A stretch of 64,000 bases of DNA from Leucosporidium creatinivorum (GCA_001600635.1 BCKL01000002.1:1119425-1183424); one strand, 5' to 3'. Counted from the stretch's first letter, positions 45,990 to 57,755 are shown. Notes: generated from the letters alone by a model not told the origin. Numbers and translations: made by a program.

Positions 45990-48900
45990 ATGAGTGGCAG
46001 GATCCGGAACCCGTCTGTACGAGCCTTGGAGGCTCAGCGCGATGCCTACGCCGTCGAAGAGCTTGCCCCGCCTCAACAGCAGCGCTCCTCTGCCCGCAAG
46101 CAGAAGGCAGCAGCAGCGCCCGCTCCTGCTCGCAGGGGCAACGCCGTCATCAGGGGACTAGATACTGCAGCAGACGAGGATGCAGCCATGTCGGCGGCCG
46201 CCTCGCAGGAGGACCCGGGCGAGGGAGAGAAGGACCCTGATTTCACGCTGTGTACGTTCTCTCCGACTCATCTGTAGGTCTCTAGAGCTCGCGCGCTGAC
46301 CTCTGACCATCCTACAGACTGTATCTGCCTCGGCTTCGACACCGGAGAGCAGCCCATGATCCAATGCGAGCACTGCAACAACTGGTAAGCTCGCTCGCTT
46401 GCGCAAGCTGCCCCGGAGTCATCAATGGCTCGACTCCGGGGGCTCAGAGCTGTATGCTAACCTGTTGCCTATCTCACAGGTTCCACTTCCGCTGTATCGG
46501 ACTCGACGAAGAGCGCGCTACTCTGATTGAGGCCTACTGCTGCGACATCTGCACGGAAATGGGCTTGGGAACGACTCGGAGTAAGTTCAATCTCACTACC
46601 AGGGCATCTTCTCTTTCGCTGGCGGGCTGTTGGCGTCTACCTACACCCCCAGGAGCCTCCCTCGAACGACGTCCTCCCCTTCGCTCGGCGGATAGCTCTC
46701 GGGCAACGAGCTTCGCTCGCGCTCAGAGGGCGTGCACCTTCGCCCTCGATGCTCTTCTCGACGTTGACCAGTGTAGACGTGCTAGCTGGTCATCAAGCTG
46801 GTGTTCTCCGAAACCCGTCGTCTCGCCAGGCTCGGCCGAGGACCTCTTCGCACTCGCTGCCCGCCCCTCCTCACAACTCTGCCCTCCCTCCGTACGAAGA
46901 GCGAACGCGTTCGATTCATCAGCCAGGCTCACAGTCTTAGACGGACATCTCGGGTCAAACCGAGAGATGAAGCGCGAGCTCGCAGGTCAGAGGGCCAGGA
47001 GCGACGGCTGGGCACTTTGCAGGCGAGAAGGAGATCCTGAAGGGGTCTTGAGATTCGATGAACCGCTGGACCGTTTCTGCTACGCAAGCTCTCTTACGGA
47101 GGCGCTTCGGCGGATCCAACCCCCGAGACCTTCGGGCCTCGCCCGCTTCCGCCTCGACCACCGACGGCAGCAGGCGGTGGAGGGTAACAGACGGAGCCCG
47201 GGTGTATATGATGTGCGTGAGGAGTGGGCCGCGCGACGATTTGCATTGCCTTGCCGGCAGGGCATCGTTGCAGAGGCTTCGCTCGCTTTGCGTCTTGCTC
47301 GCACTTCGCAGGCTGGCTCTCAAGAGTGACTTCCACCTGCAGAACGAGAGCTGATCTCCCTTTCTCTCTTTACTCACCCACAGCCATCAACGACGCGCCG
47401 CTGCAACCAGTCGATTATGACGATGGACAAGCTTCTTCTCCCTCCCTCACCAGCACCTTTGACGAGGACGAGGAGGAACCACCTACAGCCGAGGACGACG
47501 ACGAGGAGTACAGCGCCGAAGCTGGACCTTCGTCTGGCGGCGTCAAGCGGGCAAAGAAGGCGCCAGGAGGCACCAAACAGCGCACTCGGCGCAAGGTTGC
47601 GAACGCCGAGGGCGACGAGGACTACGTCGGAGAAGCGGAAGTCCCTGCTACCAGCGCCAGCCCTCGCAGCAAGACCGCTACACCCCAAGTAAGCACTCTC
47701 GTCGGTTGTAGAAGCCGCAGGGAGCTCCAACTGACCCTTCCCAAACTTCGCAGCCGAAGTCATCCACCTCCAAGAAGGGCGCTCGTCGCAACTCATTCGT
47801 CGACGACAAGGACGACGCTCTCGCACCCAAAACCAAGGGACGAGGGGCTCGCAAGCCTCCCCCGACGGCTCCTCTCCCGCCCATCGACCTCGTCAATGCT
47901 CCCTCGGCGCCTCCTTCCGACAAGACTCGCACTCACTGCGTCAAGCAGCTCACCACCATCTTCAAGTCGGTATTTTCGGCCAACGAGGGAGACGGAAACT
48001 CGGTCGGAGTCGAAGTGCGCGCCGCTGCCTTCGCCGAAAGCGTGGAGAGCGAGCTCTTCGAGGGCTTTGCCGAGCTCGACCCAAAGAACGTTCGCTCGCC
48101 GAGGACGAAATACGTGGCCAAGTTCCGCTCGCTCCACTTCAACCTCAAGACCAACGCCGTCTTCCGCTCCCGCATCTCCTCCAACGACCTCAACCCCGCC
48201 CAAATCGTCAACATGTCCAACGAGGACCTCCTCACGCCCGAACTCAAGGCGATGGCCGACAGTGTGCGCGCCGCGAGTCTCAAGCACTCGGTCAAGGAGG
48301 TCGCTACCGCTCCCACCGCCAAGCGCACTCACAAGGGCGAGGAGGAGATCGACAACCACGCCATCGTCGCAGCGCAAGCCGAGGAGAAGGCGCTCGCCGA
48401 ACGCGACGAGCGCGAGAGGCGTCAACGCTCCGAGTCGGCCTCGCAGCGCAGCCCTCAGCCTTCACCTCGAGTCGATGCCTCTCCCGCCTTCTTCGGCTCC
48501 CCTCCTGCCACCCCCAACGACTTTGCCGCCTCGCCATCCTCCACCACTCCCTTCGCCAGCTCCGCCGCTCCTCGACAGCGTTCCTCGTTACCTCACTCCT
48601 CTGTCACCATCTCGGCCGAGGACCTAGGACTCGACACCGAGGATGAGAAGCCCATCATCGCTCCTACGCCTCGGCGCAAGGTTTCCACTTCGGCTCACCC
48701 ATTCGACTCGGCTTCGCCTGCCAGCAAAGCGGAGGACTCGCCTGCGCCCGGGGAGGACGGCGACATGGCACCACCACCGCTTCCCGCCCGCGCTAGGAGC
48801 AGCTTCGACATGTCGTCCGTCTGGGGCAACATCAAGGCGTCGCCGCAACTCGAATCGACCGAGCAGATGAAGTCGATGGACGCTACCGAGGATGAGGAGG

Positions 48901-50612
48901 CCAGCGGACCCGAGCCTTTCGCGGTCTCGTCCTCGAGGTCGGGCGACGACGACGATTTCGAGGCCTCGCTTCTTCGCGGAGACGGCGCCGTCAAGGAGAA
49001 GGCGCCGAGGTCGACCACCCCTCCTCCGCCGTCTGCATCCGCCCAGCCTCTCACCGACCTCCCATCAGTATGGAGCGGCGACCTCATCGTACCAGACGAG
49101 GGAGGTTTCCCTGCTACCTGCGTGCAAGTCGGTGGGCGACCTTTCGGGACCGCCGCCGAGGTGTGGGCGAGGTTGCTCCCTCGCTCCTTCGCGATGGACG
49201 GTCGCATGCCCACCAAGACGGCGCACAAGTATCTCCTCGAGTGTTCTTTCGCATCCTCCAGGGAGCTCGTCGTCGTTGCCGTCCTGCCCGATCTCAGTGG
49301 ACCGACCAACCTCTCGCCTCAGAAGCCGACCAAGGAGAGCTGCCTCGCCAAGCACCAGCACATCTTCGACTTCTACGTACAGAAGGAGCGCATCGGGGTC
49401 ATTGCGCCGACGGGAGAGCTCAAGAAGGTCGTCAAGGACATGTATTTCCTCCCCCTCCGCAAGTGGGATCCTCTGCCCGAGTGGGCCGAGCTCTTGGACG
49501 ACCACAAGATCCCCGAGCCGAGCGGTCGCGATGGAGATGTCCTTCTTTGTGTGCTCGTCACTCAGAAGGGAGCGATTCCTAGCGTCAAGCCTCCTTCGCC
49601 TTCCCCAGCGCCAATCGCGGCCCCTCCTTCGTCGTCCTTGGTCTCGGCGCCTTCGACGGCGGTATCCATGGTGCAGGACGCCCTCCCCGTCTCGAGCGCC
49701 CTTCCCGCTCCTCCTACCCAGCCTCAATTGCAGCCCCAGGCGCAGGCGCCTCCTCCTTTCGCTCGTCCTCCCGGCGCCTCACCTTACCAGCCGACCGCAG
49801 GCTATGGCCGTCCACCCCACTCCGCTTCGCCCTACCCCGCTAGAGGCCAGTCGCCTTACGGCAATCCTCCTTCCAACTACTACGAGCCGCCTCACTACCC
49901 CCAAGGCGCTCCTCCCGCGCCTTACGGTCAGCCCTCGGCGTACCCTCAGCACACTCCTCACTACCCTCAGCATTCACCGCCTTACGACCAACGCTCGCCT
50001 TCCTACAACAACCAGCAATCTCCTCCCTACGGAGGTCAACACTCCCCTCCCTACGGCCAACGCTCTCCTCCTTACAACCCGTCCGCGCCCAGCTCGGCGG
50101 CTCCCCCTCCCGTCGACGCTTCGGCCATCCTCGCGGGCATCGACACCTCGGCGCTCAGCTCGCTGCTCGCCAACCCCAGTCTTCTTCAGGCGGCTGTAGC
50201 GCAGAGCCAAGCTCCCTCGAGCTACGGCGTGCAGTCCCAAGCGCCGCAAAGCCAAGGGCCGCCGATGGGACGTCAGCAGTGGGGAGGCGGGGGAGGGAAC
50301 TACGATGGGTACGGCGCAGGACGACCGCATGATGGAGGATATGGCTATGGAGGAGGAGCAGGAGGACCACAGCCCCCTGCTGGCGGAGGAGGTGGAGGCT
50401 ACGTTCATCCGAGCCGAGCGGCGCTGTTGGATCCCTCGGCGGGCGGCCCTCCTCCCAGCGAGATGGGCTACGGTGAGGTTTACGACCGAGGTGGATATGG
50501 AGGACCTCAAGGTGGATACGATGGTGGACGAGGAGGCTATCAGCAAGGCTATGGCTCGAATGGCGCAGGAGGATGGAACGGCCGAGGGAGGGGCAGGCGT
50601 GGAGCTTACTGA
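45990..50612 (+). CDS. BYE1: Bye1-like transcription regulator (PHD, TFIIS central, SPOC)
   Basis: About 1,195 residues. PHD finger at about 88-140: YCICLGFDTGEQPMIQCEHC, WFHFRCIGLDEERATLIEAY, CCDICTEMG, with the full C4HC3 ligand set. The TFIIS middle domain, at about 300-425, holds RTHCVKQLTTIFKSVFSANE, YVAKFRSLHFNLKTNAVFRS and RISSNDLNPAQIVNMSNEDL. SPOC, at about 683-855, holds VWSGDLIVPDEGGFPATCVQ and TAHKYLLECSFASSRELVVV. The tail is Pro/Tyr/Gln- and Gly-rich (repeats like SPPYGQRSPPY) and ends GRGRGRRGAY. Bye1 binds H3K4me3 with its PHD and RNA polymerase II with its TFIIS-like domain; that role is known for yeast and inferred here. An 803-nt intron (46581-47383) follows the PHD exons. 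Confidence 0.92.
46581..47383 (+). other. Unusually long intron (803 nt) in the Bye1-like gene
   Basis: Donor GTAAGT after GGAACGACTCGGA and acceptor CCCACAG before CCATCAACGACGC. The PHD finger ends just before it and the acidic linker starts just after, so the join is sound. Open frames inside on both strands show no domain. It may hold a regulatory or small RNA element, but nothing definite is seen. Confidence 0.65.
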
Positions 50613-50791
50613 TAGATAGAGCGTGGGTTCGGGACAGCTGAGTACTCGCTGTAGTGTTCTAGTAGTCCATCAGTGCAAATTTCCGTTGTTCATAGTCTCA
50701 TTTCTCGAGAGCCCTTTGCGAAGCGCCCGAGTAAGCGCTCCCGTCCTTCGCGAGCTTGGCTTCGTTCATATCGCTTCGCTTCGACTGCAGC

Positions 50792-53550
50792 ATGGACGAC
50801 GAAGGCAACTCGACACCACGGCCTTCCAAGAGCAAGAACATCCTCCCAAACCTTGGCCGCGAACTTCCTAACCCTCTCCGCTTCGATTCGTATGCTCAAC
50901 CAGGCCCCTCGAACCTCTCGTCTCGGGTCCCTTCAACAGCAAGCAGCGTAGCGGGCTCGGTAGTCAACCATCCAACTCGCAAACAGCTCACTCGACGGCA
51001 GCAGTGAGCTCTGGCAGCTGCAGGCGGGCTGGACACGGAGCTAACCGCATCGCGCTCTCCAGGCTATTGAAACGCGCTCGATCTCACGAGAATGCTGGGT
51101 CGCCGCTGAGTGGAATTGGGAGTGAAGCATTGCAGTCGCAGAACCCTCAGATCAAAGAGGTGAGCTCGCGTTTTAATGCCCTCTACAGCTCCAGCTGAAC
51201 CGCTCTCCACCTCGCCCAGGACATTCTGCGGCTCATCGAGCAGTATCTCGGTGAAGAGGGCTATCTAGCTACCAAGCTCGTGCTACACGATGAAGCCAAC
51301 CTCAAGGCCAAGGAGCGCGGGGACCGGCAGGTGCAGGGCAAGAACCTCAAGCGAGCGATCATGGGTGCGTCTGCTCGGAGGCTCAAGACCAGGCGCCGAC
51401 TGACCTACAGCTTGATGCAGAGGGCGACTGGGCCGAGGTGGATCTCATCGTGAGCAAGGGACCGCTGGTACGGACGCAGAACGCCCTGCTGTACTCGCTT
51501 TACAAGCAGCGTTAGTCCCGAGCTCTCCCCTCCTTGCGAAGCTCTCGGCTGACCTGTCTCTTCTTGCTGCAGAGTTCTTGGAGCGTGAGTCTTGATACCT
51601 CTCATGCTGATTCTCCGAGTACACTGCTGACCCACCCTCGCTCGCAGACATTGAGTATCGCGAGCTTCAGAAGGTGAGCTGCTCGGCGCTCGCCTCATCG
51701 CCTCACTCCTTGCTCACCCCGCCTCTTCACGCAGGCCTTTACCCTCCTCAACAAGCGACTGAAACCGCTCGAGCACTTTCAGCCCACACCGAACGAGTTC
51801 AAGGACCTCTGCTACCTTCTCTCCGCCAAGTCGGTGCACGACGCTCCATCATTCAAGAACTGGGAGGGCGTGACGGCTGCTCGGGAACGATTGGTCGAGG
51901 CCTTCGGGAAGATGGTGGAGGGAGAACGGGAAGAACGAGAAGGTGGGGACTCTGGACGTTTCTCTGCACCCGCACCAAGCTGACCTCGTTTCGCCGTTTC
52001 GCAGAAGCCGTCTTTGTGCCGCCAAATCGACTCGTCACGATGCTCGAGCAAGCTGTATCTTACCAGATCGAGCTTTCACGATATCGACCAAAGGACGTGC
52101 CCGTCATCCACTCGTCAGTCGCCTCCTCGACCGACCTTCGCAACCCGAGCTGATCTCCAATGCACAGACTACTGCAAGACTACACTCCCTTCGTCGTCCC
52201 CAACTCCATCGCCAATGTCCTCGAAGGCCATACCGCCAACATTAAGGCCGTCCGCTTCATGGGCGCAGAGGGCAAGCAGCTCGTCTCAGGCTCAAGGTTC
52301 GTCGATCTGCTTCCTCTTCTACCTGCACTGCGCTGACCTCTCCGGCTACAACCAGCGACAACACCGTTCGGATATGGGACACCGCCACTTCCAACTGCAC
52401 CCACATCATGCGCGGCCATCGCAGTCGGATATGGGATGTCGACGCGACGACGAGCGGCGATAGGATTGCCAGCGCTTCGGGCGACAGGACCGTCAAAGTG
52501 TGGAATTGGCAGGCGGAGGAGGAGCTGCAGAGGTGTGCTACTACGTTGGAGGGCAACTTGGGAGATGTTTATGCGGCGCGGTGGCATCCGATGGGGGTGA
52601 GTGAGGCGCGCCGAGCATCATCGAATGAGCGAGCTGACCTTGGGGCGATTGCAGAACCATATCGCTACAGGAGGATACGACAAGATCGTGCGGTTGTTTG
52701 ATGTCGAGTCGGGAACTATCCTCAAGACTTTTACTGGTGAGCTCGAAGCTGCTTTGTCGAGGCATCTCCTCGGCTTTCGCTGACCTTTCACCACCCTCAG
52801 GTCACTCGCTCTCCATTTCGTCGGTCATGTTCAACCCTCTCGGCAACCTCATCGTCAGCGGGTACGTATTCTGGCTCTTCTCTCTCGCTCAGCACTCATT
52901 CTGTCTCATTCCTCAGATCCAAAGACTCCAACGTCCGCTTCTGGGACTCGGTCAGCGGTCTCTGTATCCGGACCCTCAATGCTCAACTCGGCGAGGTTAC
53001 TTCAGTCGATATGAGCGACTCCTACCTCCTCACCAACTCGCGCGACAACTCGGTTCGGCTCTGGGATGTCCGAATGGTGAGTTCTCGGGCTCGGCTTGCA
53101 CTCAGAGAGCGCCCGCTGATCACTTCTCACTCCGACCCAACAGCTACGACCTCTCCGGCGGTTCAAAGCCCACTCCAACACCTCGCAGAACTTCATTCGC
53201 GCTTCGTTTGCCCATTCCTCGCTCCTCGTCTCGGGCTCAGAGGACGGCGTGCTGTACATGTGGGACCGCGAGTCGAGTGAGGTGTTACAGACCCTCGAGG
53301 GACACGACGGCATTGTGAGTAGCTCTTTCTCTCATAATTGTCCTCGACTTCCCCACTCGGAGGGGCGGTCGACCCGCCGCCTCATGGCCGAGAATGGATG
53401 GACTTGAGCTGATGTGCTCTCTTCCTGGCGACGCAGGTATACGGCGCCGTATGGAACGATAAGCAAAGCCTGCTAGCTAGCTACGGCTCGGACGCCAAGA
53501 TTAGGACTTGGGAGTTTGATGAGAATAAGGACTTTGAGTACGAGGATTGA
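50792..53550 (+). CDS. LisH-CTLH-WD40 repeat protein
   Basis: Thirteen or more exons give a protein with a disordered start (MDDEGNSTPRPSKSKNILPN), LisH (DILRLIEQYLGEEGYLATKL), CTLH (NLKRAIMEGDWAEVDLIVSK to YRELQKAFTLLNKRLKPLEH), a middle block with VPPNRLVTMLEQAVSYQIEL, and seven WD repeats from NVLEGHTANIKAVRF to KIRTWEFDENKDFEYED. Repeats end in VRIWD, VKVWN, VRLFD, VRFWD, VRLWD, LYMWD and IRTWE. The plan is that of SMU1 and WDR26-type scaffolds; the VPPxRLxxLxxQA block is shared with SMU1, a splicing factor kept in intron-rich fungi, but the match is not close enough for a symbol. One exon (51573-51584) is 12 nt. LisH/CTLH parts dimerise or join GID/CTLH-type complexes in known relatives. 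Confidence 0.85.
51573..51584 (+). other. 12-nt micro-exon in the LisH-WD40 gene
   Basis: AGTTCTTGGAGC lies between GCTGCAG and GTGAGT. Joining gives SLYKQQFLEHIEYRELQK, a sound CTLH helix in frame on both sides. Confidence 0.78.
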
Positions 53551-53749
53551 ACGGCCGCAATGCCAGAGTTGTGTAGCCTCTCTACTCGGGGCAGAGCTGT
53601 TTTATCTCGCGGAGATGCACCTCTACAATTCGCGAGCTCTCTGCAGGCTGATACGGGCACAAATAAGACACTTCGTTCCAAGCGGCTCCAATACGCTTCT
53701 CCTGCTTCCCCTTGCTAATGATCTCCTGGGGCGGTGTGGTTGCAACGCA

Positions 53750-54433
53750 TTTACTCGTCGTCCTCGTCGTCCTCAACGTACGACTTGGTGTTTTTGGTGG
53801 AGCGAGTTGAGCGGGCGCGGGTAGGCAGGGGAGCCTCCTTCTTGGGAGCGGCCGCCTTCTTTGCCTTCTTGGCGGGAGGGGCAGCGGTCTCGTCCTCGAC
53901 GGCCTCGGCAGCATCCTGTAGTGGATTATAAACCCGTCAGCTAACCTTGCAAAAGCGCGCGCCGAAAAGATGGCGAGGCGGGCGGTGAGGCTGGACGTAC
54001 GGCGAGCTTCTCCTCAGCCTTGTCGGCCGTCTCCTGGACCTTCTCGACAGCAGCCTCGCCGTTGGTAGCAGCAGACTCCTTGACCTCCTACAGAGCAAGC
54101 GCGCAGAGAGGAAGAGAGCACCGAGAGTCAGCTCGGCGCGAGCAATGTTGGCGCATTCCCAGCTCAGCTCACCTCGACCTTGTCCTCGGCAGCCTCCTTG
54201 ACGTCCTCGGGGGCAGGGCGCTTCTCGCCAGTGACGGCCTCGGCGACCTGCTCGGCGGCCTCTGTAGCCTGCTCGACGACGGCGGCGGCGGTCTCCTTAG
54301 CCTGCTCGACGAGGGGGGTGGCCGACTCGACGACAGTGTCGGAAACAGTGGTGGCAGCGTCTACTACAGCATCCTTGACCTGCTCAGCAGCGGCGGTAGC
54401 TTGCTCGACGACGGTGGGCTGCTTGGCGGACAT
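53750..54433 (-). CDS. Small Ala/Val/Glu-rich amphipathic protein with basic-acidic tail
   Basis: Three exons give about 170 residues. The first two thirds are made of Ala, Val, Glu, Thr and Lys in a loose 11-residue rhythm (VVEQATAAAEQVKDAVVDAA, LVEQAKETAAAVVEQATEAA), as in LEA proteins, apolipoproteins and lipid-droplet coats: long amphipathic helix, no Cys or Trp. The last exon adds PPAKKAKKAAAPKKEAPLPT, an Arg/Ser stretch and an acidic end (SYVEDDEDDE), which looks like a nuclear or histone-tail-like segment. No family recognised. Codon use is strongly biased to C/G-ending, few-codon sets, suggesting high expression. ATG at 54431-54433, TAA at 53750-53752. Possible roles are stress protection, lipid-surface binding or chromatin; none is shown. 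Confidence 0.7.
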
Positions 54434-54662
54434 GTTGTAGGGATGTAGAGGGATGAGGTTTGAAGGAGAGCTTGCCAGCCCGCCCTTTCGAACTTCGACT
54501 TGTCGACCGTCACCAAAGGGCTGCTCTCTTTCTCGGTCTCCTCTTCGTTCGCCTGCTCGTCCCGTCTCGTTTCGTTAGGAGTGTACATAGAATCGACTAC
54601 AGCGCAACAGCAACTCGCCCCTCGCTCTACCCCTCCCACCGCTCCAGCTTGCCCGGCTCACA

Positions 54663-56244
54663 ATGAACGCGCAAGAGTTTCGGCCGCCGTCTCCCGAGAT
54701 GTAGGCTACTAGCTCGCTCAGCAGAGCACAGCTAACTCAGATCTACCTACAGCCTCACTTTCCTCATCCCCCTCTCGCTGCAAGCCCTGCTGCTGCACCC
54801 CATCTTCCCTTCCGCCCTCTCTCGGCCTCTGCGCTTCCTCCTCGCACCCTTCTCCATCTACTACACCTGGTGGTCCTCCTTTAGCCATGGATTCGAACCG
54901 AGGGACTTCTGCGTTGGCATCAACTTTGGTGAGTGGCGACACGGACGACTCGGAATCTCGGCGATCGCTGACCTCCGAGCTCGTTCGCTCTCCAGTGCTC
55001 GGCGTGATGAACGCGTACGGCGTATGGAAGGCGCTCGAGTGGGGTACTGCAGCCGATTTGACGCCCTACACTTGGGTCGGATTCGTCGAGACCGAGGAGG
55101 GGAAAGCTGTGGGGCCGAAGGAGAGCAAGGAGGACTTGGAGGTGATTAGGAGGAAGCAGGCCGAGCAGGATGGACCGCTCGACATCATCTCCTGGACGAT
55201 CCTACTCCTCGGCTCAATGCGAGGCAACGGCTGGGCCTTTGGACCCCCTCCTCGCTCCCTCGCTCCTCATCAACCTCGTCAACCCCTCGCCTTCCTCAAG
55301 AGCACCCTCTTCGAGATCACCTGGTCGCACCTCTCTCTCGTATCCTGCGCCATCGTCCTCCTCGCCCGTCAACCCTCCCGCATGGCCTTCTTCTCGACCC
55401 TCTTCCCCTCCCTCTCCGACAAGACCCTTCGTACCCTCAGCGAGACGGTAGCGACCATGGCGCTCGGCACAGGAGCCTTCGCAGGCCTCACGCTCGGCAT
55501 GCAACTCGCCATCCTCGTCGTTTTTGTCCCGACCGAGCTCCTCCGCCGCTCGCCTATTCCCTCGGCGCTCAAACCTCCTCCCTTCGACTCGAGGCAGTAC
55601 CCACCACTCTTCCTTCGCCCGTGGGCGCCCGAGAACGTCTCGCACTTTTGGTCGCAGCAGTGGCATTCCTTCTTCTCCCTCCCTTTCGCTTATCTCGGGT
55701 TTTCGCCGTTCAGCAGAGTCGGCGAGGCGGTGGGTGGAAAAGCCGGAGGAAGGGCGCTCGGCGTGTTGGCTGTGTTCGCTATGAGTGCTTGGCTGCATGA
55801 GCATGGTGAGTGCTCTCCAGGTCTCTGCTGGTCTGCTATAGGCTGACCCCTCCCTCTCACAGCTATTTGGTCCGCAACCCACACCCTCCCGCCTCCTTCA
55901 ATCCCTCTCGACTTCCCTACCCGATGGGGAGGAAGCATCTACTTCATGGCGCAGGGCGTCGCCATCATCCTCGAGGGAGCGTGGCGAGCCATCACCGGCA
56001 GGAAGGTACAAGGACCGCTCGCCTTCGTCTGGTCCGTCTGCTGCATGGCGGGACTCGGCTACTACACCTACCTCGCCTGGTGAGTCTTGAGCGTGCTGCA
56101 GCTGCGAGAATAGGAGCTGACGAGCTGATGCTCTGCAGGTCCACCCTCGGCCTCTTCAACAATCTCCCTCATCCGAGCGAGTGGACTTGGGCGCGCTACC
56201 TCATCCCCCTCGCTGCCGTTTCCCCTCCTCAAGCCTTCGCTTAG
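54663..56244 (+). CDS. MBOAT / wax-synthase-like acyltransferase
   Basis: Multi-pass membrane protein of the wax synthase branch of MBOAT enzymes, which move fatty acyl or acetyl groups from CoA onto alcohols or sterol-like acceptors in the ER. Five exons; hydrophobic helices are frequent (LTFLIPLSLQALLLHPIF, AFAGLTLGMQLAILVVFVPT, GRALGVLAVFAMSAWLHEHA, WSVCCMAGLGYYTYLAW). Family marks are LRPWAPENVSHFWSQQWHSF and the likely catalytic His in SAWLHEHAIW. A first short exon (MNAQEFRPPSPE) joins LTFLIP through a GTAGGC intron. In oleaginous red yeasts such enzymes could esterify fatty alcohols or sterols; basidiomycete relatives also acetylate or acylate secondary metabolites. Substrate not known. 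It is divergent from the small Ala/Glu-rich gene across 229 bp. Confidence 0.82.
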
Positions 56245-56573
56245 CTCGACCCGATTCGATATACGACGCTGAGAACCTGCCTTATACACTGTAGCGATAA
56301 CCCTCCCCCTCTTTCCCTTTCGCATAAGCACATACAGCATAGCATGATTCGGCTCGGGTGGAGTGGAATAGCAGCGACAGCGTGGAGCTGCAGGTCACGA
56401 GGCCCTGGAGAGCTCGACGCGAAGAGCTCAAAGTATCAACTCGGTGAATCAACGCCCTCGCTGCTCGCGTTATTCGAATCACAAACGCCGCTTCGTCAAC
56501 GCCGAGCCGACTGGTCACTGAACGGTACTGATTTGCACTAAATTGAGATCGCTATGTACACCCTCACTTCACC
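56245..56573. other. Convergent 3' intergenic region
   Basis: 329 bp between the stop of the MBOAT-like gene and the stop of the minus-strand gene at 56574. No gene seen; several TATA/TACA words fit 3' processing signals. Confidence 0.35.
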
Positions 56574-57586
56574 TCAAAGCTTCGCCGCCTTCCATTTGAA
56601 CTCCTGCACCTCCTCCCTACTACACTCCCTCAGCACCTCGCCCTTCTCCGCCCAAACCTCCACCTCCCTCGCCAAACTTCCCTTCGCGCACTGTTCGCCA
56701 CCCCTCAACTCGCAGTCCACAAAGTTGACGCCATCACCAAACTGCAGGCGACCATTCACGCGCAGAGCGGGATAGTACTTGACTTGCTGAGAGCCGCCGC
56801 CGATGAGGGTTTGAGTCGGAGCTCGGAGGAAGTGAGGGTGCGAGTTGGAGGGGGATTCGAATTCGCCGGCTGGGAGGGGGGGTTGGAGGAGTGAGATGGA
56901 GGGGAAAAGAGGCGGGAGGGAGACGGTGCGGCCGAAGGGAGTGGCTATGAGGGCGAAGAAGGGTGAGGAGGGGGAGGCCGAGTTCGGCGATGGTGGAAGG
57001 GAGACTTGAATGAGGATGGAGGAGGGCGAACGTCGGAGGGGAGTGAAGCTGAAGTGTGCTAGATGGCCGGGGAGGTGGTAGTGCTTCCTCACTGTTCGAC
57101 AGCAGAGCACGAGGATCAGCGCCAGCGACCATGTGGGGGTCGAGCGAAACGAACGGACACAAAACGGCCGAGGCTATCGTGCTGCAGTACAGTCTCGTCA
57201 CCCTCGGAATCTTCTTTGTCCTTGCGACCTGCTGTAGCGTATTCGGCGGCAGGAAGGGCCACGAGACAAGGAGAGCATCGAAGGCGCCTGCTCGGTCGGA
57301 TCAGCTGGGAGCCCGGGAAAGCGGGGTCGAGGGTGCTCAGAACTCACCTGCAGGGGATTTCGAGACGCGGAAGATTTGGACAAGAGGATGGGAAGGTGCA
57401 CTGTCTACCTGGTAAGCTGTGATAGGACCATCAAGCGAGTCTGAGGCTCCTTCGTCTGGGAGGAGAGACGTTCGAGCAAGGCGAATGCTGTAGACGACGT
57501 CGGCCTGAAGGATCCAGGGTCTGCAGTGTCAGAGGTCAGCGATGATGTTATGTACGTCCAGCTGAAGCGTACGACGAGGTGAACAT
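56574..57586 (-). CDS. Unrecognised protein
   Basis: Three or four exons. ATG at 57584-57586 gives MFTSS and, through a GTACGC donor and CTGCAG acceptor, PWILQADVVYSIRLARTSLL then DEGASDSLDGPITAYQVDSA and LVQIFRVSKSPA. A second intron leads to a part reading FDALLVSWPFLPPNTLQQVA and TRLYCSTIASAVLCPFVSLD. The last exon, in another frame, holds HYHLPGHLAHFSFTPLRRSP, FFALIATPFGRTVSLPPLFP and QQVKYYPALRVNGRLQFGDG, ending EVQEFKWKAAKL. The join before the last exon is not settled. No family recognised; beta-rich composition suggests a folded globular domain, with one possible membrane or buried helix. A plus-strand frame at 57056-57415 overlaps it but has weaker support. Confidence 0.55.
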
Positions 57587-57755
57587 GATACGACGAGCGA
57601 TAGAGAGGGAGAAAGAGAAGTGAAATGCGGGGTCCCTGCCAGCTCGTCTTGTTAGAATATTAATGTCTAGACAGGGTTGCAGTGGTACGAACAAACACGA
57701 ATCGGACAAACAGCTAAAAGATCCATAAACTACTCCCACGCCGCCCCCTCGCCAA

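Noticed and set aside
46364-47329. A 321-codon plus-strand open frame inside the Bye1-like gene
   Set aside because: It spans an exon end and the long intron in another frame. PHD-to-linker splicing explains the region better, and no domain is visible.
57056-57415. A plus-strand frame with a possible membrane helix (AIVLQYSLVTLGIFFVLATC)
   Set aside because: It lies wholly opposite the minus-strand gene at 56574-57586, which has splice signals and a longer consistent reading. It is kept only as a weak alternative.
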